Part shown: positions 12,001-23,897 of the stretch, piece by piece
Position numbering within the stretch: the first letter of the stretch is position 1
Layout: every line of letters starts with the position of its first letter
Position numbers and translations under genes: made by a program
Notes under the pieces: model-generated
The model's database searches: none
Seen by the model: only the letters and a program-made list of their open reading frames with translations
What the model was told of the DNA's origin: nothing
NCBI GenBank assembly: GCA_013054445.1
Contig: JAAMPI010000177.1
Span: 1 to 55,940 of the forward strand
DNA from: Cudoniella acicularis
Taxonomy: Eukaryota > Ascomycota > Leotiomycetes > Helotiales > Helotiaceae
Reading direction: 5' to 3'
DNA length: 55,940 nucleotides

Positions 12001-12789
12001 GGGGAAACTTGGTCCCTTCTCATGGCACAATTGCAATGTCGACTGTGGCTTGCCAGAGGTGAGACGCCCTGGAGCTTCATAGGACGAGAGGCCCCCACTG
12101 TCACCCAGGGCCAGAAAATATAGTGGGGCTGCTGACTTAGGCCACCAACCAGAGGGCGCGGTTCTGCACAGCGCCTCGAAATTCACTCCTAGGCGTTTGA
12201 CCCCTCCATTCAGATGTCGAGTTCACGACAACGTCATCGTACACTCTCCTGCAAATCGCATGCACCAGGCTGGCTTGCATGGTGTTGATCGAGGGCAGCA
12301 TAGCCTCACATCTTGCGTGAACAATTCAGGGCGACCCGCAATCCCTTCATTGTTGTCCTCGAGACAATCAATTTTTTCTACCAAGGGTCCGAGTATATAC
12401 TTGAGTCAGCCGAAAGCTTCTTTTTGACTTTTGCCCGCTTGAACACTGCCGACTCCGCCGACTCCTCCTACAGAGCTGCCTCTGCGCCCTCGATAGACAC
12501 CACCACCAGCACCAGCACCAGCACCATACTCCAAAAGTACCTTTCCTCCACCGCGTTTCGAGTCCCACAAGGCTCTTTTGACATTTTTCGACGGCGGTAA
12601 AGCGGACCGGAGTCTGCGGCATTTTAACGCCCTAATCTTTCCTAGTAAGTCTATCTAACCCCCCCGAGATGTCTTTGCCAAACACACGCTCATGCTCCTC
12701 TTGGCAGACATCCACGCCCGAGACCAATTGCCGGATCTCGACTCTTACGAGGCACGCTCATGCCACAGAAATAAGTCATACAACTAGTC
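9085..12789. other. 3.7 kb gene-poor region upstream of pbs2
   Basis: No protein family was recognised on either strand. The few longer frames (10649-10918 minus, 10970-11239 plus, 11935-12123 plus) lack conserved features and consistent splice sites. The right end from about 12400, pyrimidine-rich with a CAC/CAG microsatellite near 12500, is likely the pbs2 leader. The left end (9085-9600) would be the transporter promoter. Confidence 0.45.
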
Positions 12790-14752
12790 ATGGCTTCCCT
12801 GCCACCCAGCGATACCGAGTCCGTTGACAACGCGCCCATGAGTCCGACCTCTGAAACCTCCACAGATTCCGAACAATCCTCTCCTGCTGCGGGCTCGGCT
12901 CCAGAAACCACAAATAGTCCTCGGATCCCCTCATTAAGATCCGTGTCCGATCCACAAAGTACGACACCCATGAGTGCTTCCTCAACACCACTCGGCATGT
13001 TGCAAAACGCTCGAAGACCGAACGCTCCGGCTGTGAACACAAGACCGGGACAATCAAGTATATCGGGTGGTGCGTTGCCTCAAAGTATGGAAGCGAAGAT
13101 GCGGGCTTTCCAATTATCCAGGCAAGGCACACCTCCGGCTCGACCTCAAATCGGTACAACTGTATCAACTGGATCTACTCCACCCCCTCCAAAGTTTGGT
13201 GGTCAAGCCATTGGAGGTCTTCCTGCTGGATTACAGCTACCAGCGAGTATGCGCCCAGTCGCTCACAACTTTAACTCTGCTCCCACTATCCCGAAGATGC
13301 CTCCGAAGGGTGGTGGTGGATTAAGTGCGCGAAGAGGAATGAAGCTGCCAGGAGGTTTGCCGGGTACTCCGCCGGTCAATGGCACGGCTGATGCCAATGG
13401 TGCTGCTCCAAAGCAGGATACTGGCTCAATGTTCAACAAATTCTCTGAATATGTCGATACAAAAAACGGTGTCCTAAAATTCGCTGGAAAGGCAACCATT
13501 GACAGTCAAGGTGTTAAATTTGCGGGAGGTAACACTTTCAATATCTCGTTGGATGAAGTCGATACTTTAGAGGAGTTGGGAAAGGGGAACTACGGAACTG
13601 TTTACAAGGTCAGACATGCTCGGCCGCGCATACGTGTAAAGGGCCTTGGTCTTGCTGGCAACAAGCTGGCATCCTCAACTACGTCTCCCGTTACTCCTTC
13701 GCCGGAACAAGAGGAAACGGAATCATCGCCGAAAGGTGCCACCACAGGTGTTGTCATGGCTATGAAGGAACTTCGACTTGAACTCGATGAGGCGAAATTC
13801 AGGGCTATAATTATGGAACTCGATATCTTACATCGATGTCTAAGTCCCTATATTATCGACTTTTATGGAGCTTTCTTTCAAGAAGGGGCTGTGTACATCT
13901 GTATTGAGTTCATGGACGGTGGATCAATAGACAAGATTTATGGTGACGGTATCCCGGAGAATATTCTACGGAAGATCACGTATTGCACGACCCAAGGCCT
14001 CAAGACATTGAAGGATGACCACAATATCATCCATCGGGATGTCAAGCCTACAAACATCTTGGTCAATACCCGCGGGCAAGTCAAGATTTGTGATTTTGGG
14101 GTTTCTGGAAATCTGGTTGCAAGTATTGCAAAGACTAACATCGGTTGCCAGTCTTACATGGCACCTGAGCGAATTTCGGGTGGCGGCATGTCACAAGCGA
14201 ATGCAGATGGAGGAACTTATAGTGTTCAATCTGATATCTGGTCTCTGGGATTGACGATTATTGAATGTGCGATGGGTCGATATCCTTATCCTCCTGAAAC
14301 GTACAACAACATCTTCTCTCAACTTAGTGTAAATTCTCTTTTTTTCTTGCTTGTATCAAAGCTAACAATTACAGGCAATCGTCGATGGTGACCCACCGGA
14401 TCTTCCTGTGGATGGATTCTCAGAGCTGGCTCGTGATTTCGTCCGTGGATGCTTGAACAAGATTCCAAATTTACGTCCTACTTACGGCATGCTACTTCAA
14501 CATGGATGGCTTGCCGAACTTTCAAAACCTGCTACGATCACCGAAGCCGATGAAGAAGAAGCTGAAGCTGGTGGTAATGCTGCGGGAACAGATGAGCTTG
14601 GATACAGTGGTACGGAAGACGAGGAAGTGGCCAACTGGGTTAAGAATTCAATTGAGCGAAAAAAGAAGGGTTTGATGGGAGTAGGCATCAAGCCGGCACT
14701 TCATGCTGCTCCATTGGATACAATCAGCCCGGTCGGCAGCCCAGGACAATAA
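12790..14752 (+). CDS. pbs2: MAP kinase kinase of the HOG pathway (Pbs2), 638 aa
   Basis: Two exons, 12790-14328 and 14375-14752, separated by a 46-base intron with a GCTAACA branch site. The first 225 residues are Ser/Pro/Thr-rich and disordered, where scaffold contacts lie in Pbs2. The kinase domain has the glycine loop GKGNYG (about 262), the ATP lysine in MAMKEL (about 326), the HRDVKPTN catalytic loop (about 414) and DFG (about 434). The activation segment SIAKTNIGCQSYMAPERI carries the Ser and Thr phosphorylated by upstream MAPKKKs and is the Pbs2 signature, not that of Mkk1/2 or Ste7. An insertion of about 45 residues lies between the glycine loop strand and the lysine. It activates the Hog1-type MAPK in osmotic and fungicide (phenylpyrrole/dicarboximide) responses. 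The acidic C-terminal tail follows the kinase domain. Confidence 0.95.
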
Positions 14753-16034
14753 ACAAATTTTCGATAGGGAAGCGGGTCAGGATAGAGATGATTTTTATGG
14801 GAGGTATGATGCTGGGGGTATTCTGAATTTCGGTGGATTGTTTATTATGTTTCTCATACTGGTATTGCTTGCATATTTTTGCATAGCAAGTGGAAGCATT
14901 CGGGATTGATACCAACACAGCGCGGGCGGTCTCTTTTGTTTTCGATAAAATGCATGACGGCGATGGGGGGCTTACTAGAGCTCTGTACACTTGCTGCTAC
15001 AGATACGATGCATACGTTTTTATGAAGGAAGAAAGAAAAATCAAGATGGCACGAGAGATCGGATCGCGAAAGAATGAATTGGTGGGAAGATTACATAGGT
15101 GCCTGAGTTGACGATAACCAAGAATACAAAGAGATGAAGCAATAGACAACTCCCTTTTTATTCAATTAAGTGTATCCTATCTACAGACAAATGTTTAACT
15201 TACGCTAATATATATTCGCCGGTATATGAATCTTTAATTATCACATACCTCGCCTCTCTTACCCCCTCTCCCCCCCTTCTTCTTATCAGTGTAACGATAA
15301 GATAATTCCGCCCTTGTTCCTAATTGGCTACAAATCCATGTTCCGGGTCCTGACGATGTCATTCCGCGACACCCCTGTCCTTCCACTTTCAATTTTGACG
15401 TTTAGACGTCGTGGTTGACCGCCAAGTCGGGATTTGCACTGTCACGCATTGTTTATTAGCGTTGGCGATTTCTTGGTTTTTTGGGCGGGAATGTTTTTGA
15501 AATAAACACGATTTTCTACCTGATTAACTAGGTATTTGCTTTGGTTGATGATTGCTCCTTTCATGACGAACACGAGGTTACGTTGTTTACCGTAACGGTT
15601 TCTCTTTTCCGACGTTGAATACAGGTAGATTGTATTTCTTGAGTCGTGTGATTGTGGGGAGATCTTCGAGGCTGAGGTCTTTGGAGATTTGAAACTGGGA
15701 CACGATTGGGCAGAAGAGAGAAGACAAGAAGACGCATTCGATTTGCCTGAAAGACGAAAGGATTGAGAAGAGAGAAAGAAACAATCGATCTCGACTTGGA
15801 GAGAAGAAACGCATTGTTCTCCCACCAGAAAAGACAAAGGCTTCGACGCAAAGGAGAGACACGCGGGGTCTTGTGACACAAAGACGAGGCTGCGGGGAAA
15901 TACGAGGGCAACCTGCGGGGAAGCAACACCACATATATTACTTTGCACACCTACTCGACAATTACGGGGAGGAAATTGGAGGTTTGGGATCGAGGATCGA
16001 GGATCGAAGTTGGTCTTTGGGAAAATAAGAAGCC
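14753..16034. other. Spacer between pbs2 and choline kinase
   Basis: About 1.3 kb. The 3' region of pbs2 and the promoter and leader of the choline kinase. Three overlapping minus-strand frames at 15442-15950 are open at once, which indicates a stop-poor purine-rich composition rather than a gene. Confidence 0.45.
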
Positions 16035-18888
16035 ATGACTCCTACACCCTCCGAGAGCGGCTCCACGAGAGAAAGGGACTTGCTCCCTCTGAGACCAGCG
16101 CTTAAACCTGATGATCATGAGCCTACTAGTCCGAAGAGTGGCGCGAAGGGTGAGTGATGCTGTTTTACTGCTCACGTGGGCATGTTTTATTTACATTTTC
16201 ACGCTGATTGATATTGCGAAAATTGCTAATTGATATTGCGGTTTTAGTAGTTTCCATCGCCGAACCAGATCCCATTCCCTCGCCTCTTCCGCCGTCCTCA
16301 GAGGATTCCCAAAGACACAAACAATTCAATGCTGGTGTGGGGAGCAAGAGATTGAGTGGGCGCCCAAATATGCATTCGAATTCCTCGAGTAGACTGTCCC
16401 TGGTGAGCCAGAGTAGCTTAGACGAAACGGATACCAGTACGGGGGTTTCGAAGGCGAATGGCGCGGAACATATTCATGGCGAGGGGAAAGGTCACCATAA
16501 TCACCACCAGCATGGACATGGACATCATCACGACAAGCTGCTTTCGCAGGTTGCGGGGTGGTTGCAGGCCGAGAAGGCGAAAAGAGCAGCTAGGAAGGCA
16601 AAGAAGAGCAGTCCGATTAGTGAGCCTGTGGATACTGAAGCGTCTACAACTTCTAGACCGAGGACCTCGAGCCAGAGCTCTGATTCCAGCACTCTTTCGC
16701 TGGAGAAGCTGCAGCGGATTCTGGAAGATAACATGGCTTCCTTTGGACACGATCTCCCTTCTATCTCTCCGACTCTTGGACCCAGACGACCGAGTCATGT
16801 TGGCAGGAGGCGATCCTCTGCTAGGAAATTGGGTGGCTTCGCGAGCAGTGATACCGAATATCAGGATGGAGACGTGGTGGTGCCATCTTGTGACGTCGTG
16901 CTGGACAACTCCAAGACAATGTCTTATTCTGGTGGAGGAGGGGCAATTACAGAATCTTCGGATTCAACCATCACTCTTAGTACGTCGAAGCGGGCCGAGA
17001 AGGAGAAGAAATACTGGGTTCAATTCAAAAGCGAGATTGTACGGCTGGCACACACACTAAGGCTTAAAGGGTGGAGGAGAGTCCCGTTGGAAAGGGGAGG
17101 AGAAATCGAGGTGGAGAGATTGAGTGGTGCGCTGACGAACGCTGTCTATGTTGTTTCGCCGCCAAAAGCACTCCCTGTTCCCGCGAGTTCGAATCCTAAA
17201 CCTCATTCACCGAAGCCGCCTCCGAAATTACTATTACGGATTTATGGTCCGCAAGTTGAGCATCTTATTGATCGCGAGAATGAGTTGGGCATCTTGCGGC
17301 GTTTGGCAAGGAAGAAAATTGGTCCAAGATTATTAGGAACATTTCGAAATGGCCGATTTGAGGAGTTCTTTAACGCTCAGACCTTGAAAGCAGAGGATTT
17401 GAGGGTTGAGGATACGAGCAAGCAAATTGCGAAGAGAATGAGGGAGTTGCATGATGGGATTGATCTTCTTGACAGGGAGAGAGAAGAGGGGCCATTCGTG
17501 TGGCGGAATTGGGATAAATGGGTTGATCGGTGTGAAGAGGTGATTACCTACCTTGACGCCGAGATTCTCAGCAACAAGAAAGGGAAAAGGGAGATATGGA
17601 GGGAACGAGGGTTGGTTTGTGGTGTCGAGTGGAGGGTTTTCAAAAATGCTGTCGATAGGTATCGTAAATGGCTGGATGAATATTACCGGAAAAGAGGCGG
17701 CGTAGAAAGTCGTCTCGTGTTCGCTCACAACGATGTTCGTCCCCCTTTTTCCCTATTTCGAAATTCGCTAATATTTGTAAACAGACACAATACGGTAACA
17801 TCCTCCGACTCATACCACCCGCACCATCAACTCCCACAGGCGAGGGGCCTACCCCACCACCACCTCCATCCCCTCTCCTCCTGCCTCAAAACCACCACAA
17901 ACAGCTGGTCGTAATCGACTTTGAATATGCCAGCGCCAACACACCCGGCCTCGAATTCGCAAACCACTTCACAGAATGGTGCTACAATTATCACGACCCT
18001 ATTGCACCCTGGGCATGCCATACCTCTCGCTATCCTACGCCTGAACAACAAAGGAGGTTTATCAGGAGTTATGTCAATCACCGGCCACAATTTAACCCCC
18101 GCGCGAGCGCGACACCGAAGTTGTTGCCGCTCGATTCTAGTAGCAGTGGCCTAGGGACGACAACAGCCGGTATGCGCGGCGGCGTCAACGAATTCCTCCT
18201 CGACTCTCGCACGCCAGCCGGCTACTCATCCGCAAACAAAACCAGCGAAAGAGAAGAAAACTACTCCCCGCGCCCACCCTCCAGCATCGGCAGCACCAGC
18301 TCACTCACCTCCTCAAGCTGGAAATTAGAAGAGGGCGCGTCGTATGTGGAAGAGGAAAGGAGGAGAGAGAGGGAGGTAGAGAGACAAGTCTCGTTCTTGA
18401 TGGATGAGACGCGGGTTTGGAGGGTGGCGAATAGTGCGCAGTGGGTTGCGTGGGGGATTGTGCAGGCGAAGGTTTTTGACGATGAGGATGAGGGAGAAGC
18501 GCCTACATCGCCGGTTGAGGAGCCGGTTCTGGGGGATGCGATTGTTGCGGAGCCGGATTCTGTTCTCGAAAATGGGAATGCGAATGGTGACCGCATTCCT
18601 AACGGGTCGATGCATACAGAGACAGGCTTCGAGAAAAGACCAGAAGGTCTTAAAGCCGAAGCACTTTTGCATCCTGGTACGAATGGCAACCACGACGAGC
18701 CCCCAAAACAAAAAGCGCTAGATGAAACAGAAGCAGATGCAAAAGAAGAAGGCGACGAATTCGATTACCTGGCGTACGCGCATGATCGGGCGCTGTTCTT
18801 TTGGGGTGATGTTGTTGGTTTGGGGATCGTGGGGAGGGATGAGTTACCTGAGGGGTTAGTGAGGAGCTTGAGGGTTGTGGATTATTGA
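16035..18888 (+). CDS. cki1: Choline/ethanolamine kinase, long fungal form, 901 aa
   Basis: Exons 16035-16149, 16248-17734 and 17785-18888 join in frame (2706 bases). The N-terminal 280 residues are low complexity with a histidine-rich stretch (HHNHHQHGHGHHHDKL, about 120-140). The kinase core begins near KKYWVQFK; a glycine-type loop lies in LSGALTNAVYVV. The catalytic loop FAHNDTQYGNIL spans the second intron junction (HND at 532-534), and the metal-binding VVIDFEYASANTPGLE follows a proline-rich insert at about 579, then the EFANHFTEWCYNYHDP block typical of choline kinases. It phosphorylates choline (and possibly ethanolamine) in the first step of the Kennedy pathway for phosphatidylcholine, in the cytosol. 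It is longer than yeast Cki1 because of disordered N-terminal and C-terminal (Glu/Pro-rich, about 680-860) segments. The first intron ends TAGTAG, allowing two acceptors three bases apart. Confidence 0.9.
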
Positions 18889-21293
18889 ATTCTTGATCTG
18901 GAAAGGGGAAAGGGTTGGTTGAGTTGATACCTTGCACAGCGATATTTGCTGTGGCTATGATTCTAAGGTTATGCATGCATGAATGAATATTAATGAAATA
19001 AATCGTATATTTATTATTCACATATGCAAGATTTATCAAAGTGCTTTGTCCAACCTCATTTTGGGAGATCAAATTAGCGGTGAATTATAGTTAGGGGTTG
19101 AAACAAGGGCATTCATTTACTGCATTTAAACGCATTGCAATCTTACTTATCTAAGAAGGAAATGAGTTATAGGGAGAAAAAAGGAACATGAAAAAACAAA
19201 ACATTGGCAGATGGAGGAAAGAGCAGAAGAACTTATAGTGGAAAGAAGGGATTCCGCTAATTCCTTCAAGCTTTAGATGTTTATTTTTGGAGTGTGCTTT
19301 GGGTAGCGTTTTTGGGCGGATTTCAGAGGGTTGGAGGTTGAGTTGGGGTGTTAGGTGGAGAGTTAGAATGAGAGAGCGGAGATTGACAGCAGAGTAGGTG
19401 TTGACAGCAAACTCAAACTCCTTCCACACTCCTCCCAGCCAAAAGCATAGTGTTGAAAAGATACAGTACCGCTGCTACGAAGTCTCAAGAATCACGAAAT
19501 AAAAATTATTCAAATCTACTTGCCGCGTGTCGGCATATTCAATGCTCAGTGCAGCGGTGCTCAGTGTTGGGTTGTGTTGTGTTTTTTCCCAATCATTTTG
19601 CTGGATGGGAGCATGTCGGTTGAGAATTAATAGTATGAAGTTGGAAAGGAATGGAATGGTTGGTTGGGGAAGTGGGTTGAAAAATTAGGGGTGCGGGTTT
19701 GTTTCTGGCTTTTGTGAATTTAGTAGGTGATGGTGGGGAAGGTGAGAAAGAGGTGGATAGGGAAAAGTAGTTGGTAGAGGAGAGTGAGAAGAGGTTGAAA
19801 GGAAATAAAAAGGGCTTCACCTGCACAGGAGGATACGAGAGGAGGCATGAGCATGGCTGTTAGATCCCCAAAACTATACTTGTGGTTAGTTAGCTGGCTG
19901 GGTTGGAATTTGGGTTCAGGAATGGGAAGTGAGGTCTGGTTGTGCGGGAGTCGGGAGCTGGGCTGGTATTAAATGTTAATATTTGTCTATGTTTTGGATC
20001 TTGAGAGGCTAGGTAGTCGTGAAAGGGATTGAGGGGAATTGAGAAATTGACAGCAGCTTCGGTGTTTGCAGCAGCCCAAGAATCAACAACAAAATCCTTA
20101 TCAAGCCCTTTCCCTTTCTAAATTTAACAGAAAAAGCAAATCTCAAATATTCGCTACCCATACCGGTAAAATAACATAAATCATTGTTTTTTTTTTCTCT
20201 CCCGTCAAAAACTGAAACCAAGAGAGAAAATGAATTCGAGAAGGAAACGGGATGGAAACAAACACTAATAATTCTTTTGAATGGTGATTTGGATGAGTTT
20301 GTGAAGTTTGTGAATTGTATTTAGAGATAAATTCTTGCTTCTCGGGCGGTTTTATTTAAGAGAATGGGGGGAGGTTGAGAGAGTGGGAGGTTGGGAGGTT
20401 GAAGGATGAGAGAGTGGGAGGAAAGAGGGGTTGTGACTATTGATGTGATACCAAACGCAAATAGTAGCGCTCAAAGCACATTCCAGCAAGTCCTTCTTGG
20501 CGCAAGAATGGATATAAAAAAACCCCTCACCTGATTTCTAGTCTCCTGAAAGGTTGAGCGAAATCGAATCCAATGCTCGAAAGTCAATTGATTCTATTGG
20601 AAGGATACCAATTGGCTATCGCTAGGTAATAGGGCTTGATCGGGGAAACAAAACTTGGAGTGAGCGAGTGGGCATTGATGATTATGTTTTTGTTAATTGG
20701 GTAAGGAGTGGGCAGTGAAGATCAAAGGAAGGATGACAGCAAAGACGAATTCGGTAGCGAGCATGAGTACGAGAGTAAATTCTGTATAACAGCAACCAAA
20801 ATCCATACCCACAGTATCCTTCCTCGGAAATTTTTAATCTCTCTTATTAGTTCAGAATTGACACACCTCCCACGCTGACCGATAAGTTTGGGGCTTAAGC
20901 AATTTCAATCTGAGGCAGGTACCCATGCGTGGGCAAGGCATGCACGGATATAGGTTGCAAACGGTATCCTTGATGCTATCAAACAAAAACAGTATAGAGG
21001 CGTTGTACACATGTCTTTAAATACCGTACGATTCACTGAATTCTGAGTTTGTTCGTTTTTCGTGGAGAGTTGCCTCTAGGTTTCGCTTCTTGAATGTTAA
21101 AGCGAGGTTCTGTTGAAACATGAACTTTTGAATAATCCTCTCGCTAATTCCATGCAGACTTGCATCTTCCCTCGACACAAGCCTGGGTATCAATAAATCC
21201 AGAACGCCTCGGGGAATGAAAAAGTAGATGAACAGGGTATCGAGGGGAAAAAAAGGGAGCCGGCCAACGTCAAAGCCAGCGACAAACACACCA
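18889..21293. other. 2.4 kb low-complexity spacer with repeated TGACAGCA motif
   Basis: No gene recognised. The plus strand is purine/G-rich (GGTTGG, GGGAGG), so the minus strand is open in places without protein-like sequence. The motif TTGACAGCA occurs at 19383, 19401 and 20047, with a one-base variant at 20732. Confidence 0.4.
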
Positions 21294-22412
21294 CTAGGCC
21301 TCTATCCCACCTCCGTCCTGAACGCAATACCTACATCTCCTATGCCTCTCATCAAATTCCCTCCTTTTTATCCTCTCCGCAGTACTCGCAGCAGAAACTT
21401 CACCCCGGTCGCTCATCTTCCTCCTCTTCGTCTTGGCCAGAAACCTACGATGCCTCTCCACATCAACAACACGATCATGCTCCCTTCTCGCTACCGTGAC
21501 TTCATTATTGCGCTTCGGCTTCTTCCTACTATCCCCCAACAACCCACTGAGAAAAACCTGGACGGGGCCGAGGTTAATCAGAATATTCAAGCACTACGGA
21601 TCCGAGGAATCCTTGATTCGAGCACATGTGTGAAACACATCGACCTGCTCGAGGAATTCCTCGCTAAAGATAATGTCCGAAGCCAGGTTCGGCAACACGT
21701 GGAAGCTCATCTTAAAGCTTTCCTCGTTGTTGAACCCTGGCAGCGAAACGGACGAGATTCGCGTCTGTCCTACGGTCGTAATTACCGATTCATCGGCGAG
21801 CATGACTTGTGTGCGTGCGCTTTCTGTAGTGTTGATTTCGAGGCTGTGGCGCTTGGCGCAGCGTAGAGGCATTAGGTTTAGATCTGACCCCGTGTCCGCA
21901 CATCTGACGAGTTTTGTCCCGTTTGCCGTGAAATCGATGAAGCTGCGCGGTGAGCCTATCCATTTGAGGGTCGGCATGTTGCTGTTGAGGCGGGAAGGAC
22001 GGTCGACGAGGAGGTATTTGTTCTTCGTGTAGAGCTGAATTTTTTCGAGGAAGGACATTCCCATGATCAGAGGCATAGCGCATTTTTTGAGGACGTGGAA
22101 CCAACGGTATTTTGAGGGGGTTTCGCTATCGGGGAGCCGAATCAGGACGCAGGATTTTCCGATGGATTAGATGTAGCTGTCTGCTCCGAGTTTGAAGAAT
22201 CCTTTGTGTTCTTCTCCTCGATGAATAGGGATGTTGTGCTCTTCTGCAAATGCTTCAGTCATGATGTCTTGATCGGATGCTGAGTCGGGGCGAGCGAAGC
22301 ACTCTCTATCATTAATAACGACATAGATTGCCTTCCGTTTGAAGGGTTTTGTTCTCGAGTATGTAGGTGGTCCGAATGGTCTAATGTTGATGCCCTGCCA
22401 AACCGTTTTAGC
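21294..22412 (-). pseudogene. Tandem retropepsin-like aspartic protease gene, two nonsense codons
   Basis: A single minus-strand frame from 22412 to 21294 is interrupted only by TAA at 22167-22169 and TAG at 21594-21596. The N-terminal half contains FARPDSASDQDIM and later AMPLIMGMSFLEKIQLY; the C-terminal half contains the clearer active-site sequence CADTGSDLNLM followed by VMLADESVITTVGQ and LASDIIFSEEFLEQVDVF. Both halves have the strand-flap-strand wording of retropepsin-like aspartic proteases, a family common as cellular genes and repeats in Leotiomycetes. The active-site D-T/S-G is weakened to DSAS in half one. The C-terminal part is basic (KTKRRK, ERIKRREFDERHRRC). Both stops fit CAA/CAG to TAA/TAG. 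The real 5' end was not found; it could be upstream beyond an AT-rich intron-like stretch. Confidence 0.6.
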
Positions 22413-23897
22413 TTAATTAAGGAAAGAGGAATCAAGTGAGGGAATTACTGAGTATGTTTTCCTTCCTCCATATGGCAATGGAACTAGCGCATATGTACGA
22501 ACTACAACTATCCTCATGCATTAGCAATCTGCTTGGGCCACTTGGGCGTATAACCTTTTCTAATATCTCCGCTACTTACAAGACCGCCCCTGCTCCCCTA
22601 TCCCGAAAATAGGACCAATAAGAGAAATAGGGTCCGGCATTACTTCGAATCTCACTCCGACGCCAGCAAATAGAGTTGTATCGTTTTGGTGGTGTTGAAT
22701 AGGAGTCTCGGAGCCCTTCGAAAGCTTGAAAATGTCAGGCGATGTAAGTCAAGTTTCGCTTGGAATTTCCGGATCACGATCTGGAAAATGATCGACCCTT
22801 TTATCTCGAGACCATTATCAAGAATAGGTCGGAAGAAAGTTGGGAAGTTTTAATCTGAATAAAGGTTCGAGGTTCAAGAACATTTGGAGGTTCAGTTGGT
22901 GCCTTCTGTACGACCGGCCACGACGTGGCATCGCGTCGTTAAGCCCCAGGCGCATCGCGGGGCGAAAGAAACCACAACATTGCCCTTATATTTCACCTCA
23001 AATCTCCAATGAGGACGACCCTTTCTATATGTTGCATTAAATTTACCAATCCTCGAGAAAGGGGATTCGGAACCCGACACCGAACGCGATATCGCACTCG
23101 CCTTATTGTGAGCCTGTGTTTTTCCTGATGGACTTCACCCTCGTCGCCCCAAAAAAGGAACCTGTGTCTGGACTCCTGAAAGCTGGAAGGATTGACCACT
23201 TGGTCGAACTTCAAAAAGCACCACCTTACCCTCTCCTTCTCTGCTCTGAGAAGTCTCCTGGTATTTAACCAAGAATCATCGCCAACGCAAGATCACAATT
23301 ACCCGCGCAACGCCGTGCTCGCCACCCAAGGCAATGCGGGCCGCACCGCGAAAGGCGACATGCAACAAAAAAAAAAGTGTAAATGTACCGTTTCGATTTG
23401 GGAAGGTGGTAGGAACTGCCCATACTGTACGACTCCCGGCAAAGGGAAGAGAGCGAGTGAACAAAATAAAAGAATGGGAAAGGGGGTGTAGGTTATTGAA
23501 ATTTGAATGATGAAGCAAGATCTCATTCCCTACATGGGAGTAAATGACGTGCGAGGAGATTCGAGGTTCCAGAGGAGGAAGGTAGACCATCTCACGAGCC
23601 ACGAGCTGTGATAGATTTGGACCAAGGGCGGATAGACTTATTGTCTTTGATTTCTTGCTCTACTTGTTGTTGACAAATTTGGCGAAACCTAAACTTCTGC
23701 TTTGAGCGCCTTACCCATATCCCAGTGTTGCATAAGCGCATAAAGGAGGAGGCTGCTGAGGCGGGACAGTATCCAGGAATCCACTGACTTACTTTACAAG
23801 ACAACCGCCGCTTTCACGCCATATATTCCCCATCGCCGTCTTTCAATTTCCCTTCCCGAGAGCGCCAAAAGTATGCCACCCGACTGCCGTCTAGAGT
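22413..23897. other. Spacer, no confident gene
   Basis: About 1.5 kb. An ATG TCA GGC GAT followed by GTAAGT near 22732 looks like a tiny first exon, but no matching downstream exon could be found. Other short frames on both strands have no family features. Confidence 0.35.

Noticed and set aside
12496..12530. CAC/CAG-rich tandem tract before pbs2
   Set aside because: Low-complexity leader DNA. The frame over it ends before the pbs2 start and has no family match.
15442..15950. 168-codon minus-strand frame upstream of choline kinase
   Set aside because: Three frames on the same strand are open at once, which points to base composition. The sequence is Ser/Phe-rich without conserved motifs and lies in the leader of the opposite gene.
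21228..21866. 212-codon plus-strand frame
   Set aside because: Exactly antisense to the retropepsin pseudogene, whose active-site motif shows that the minus strand is the coding one.
22732..22743. Tiny first exon ATG TCA GGC GAT before GTAAGT
   Set aside because: Good donor, but no acceptor and second exon with protein-like sequence could be found.
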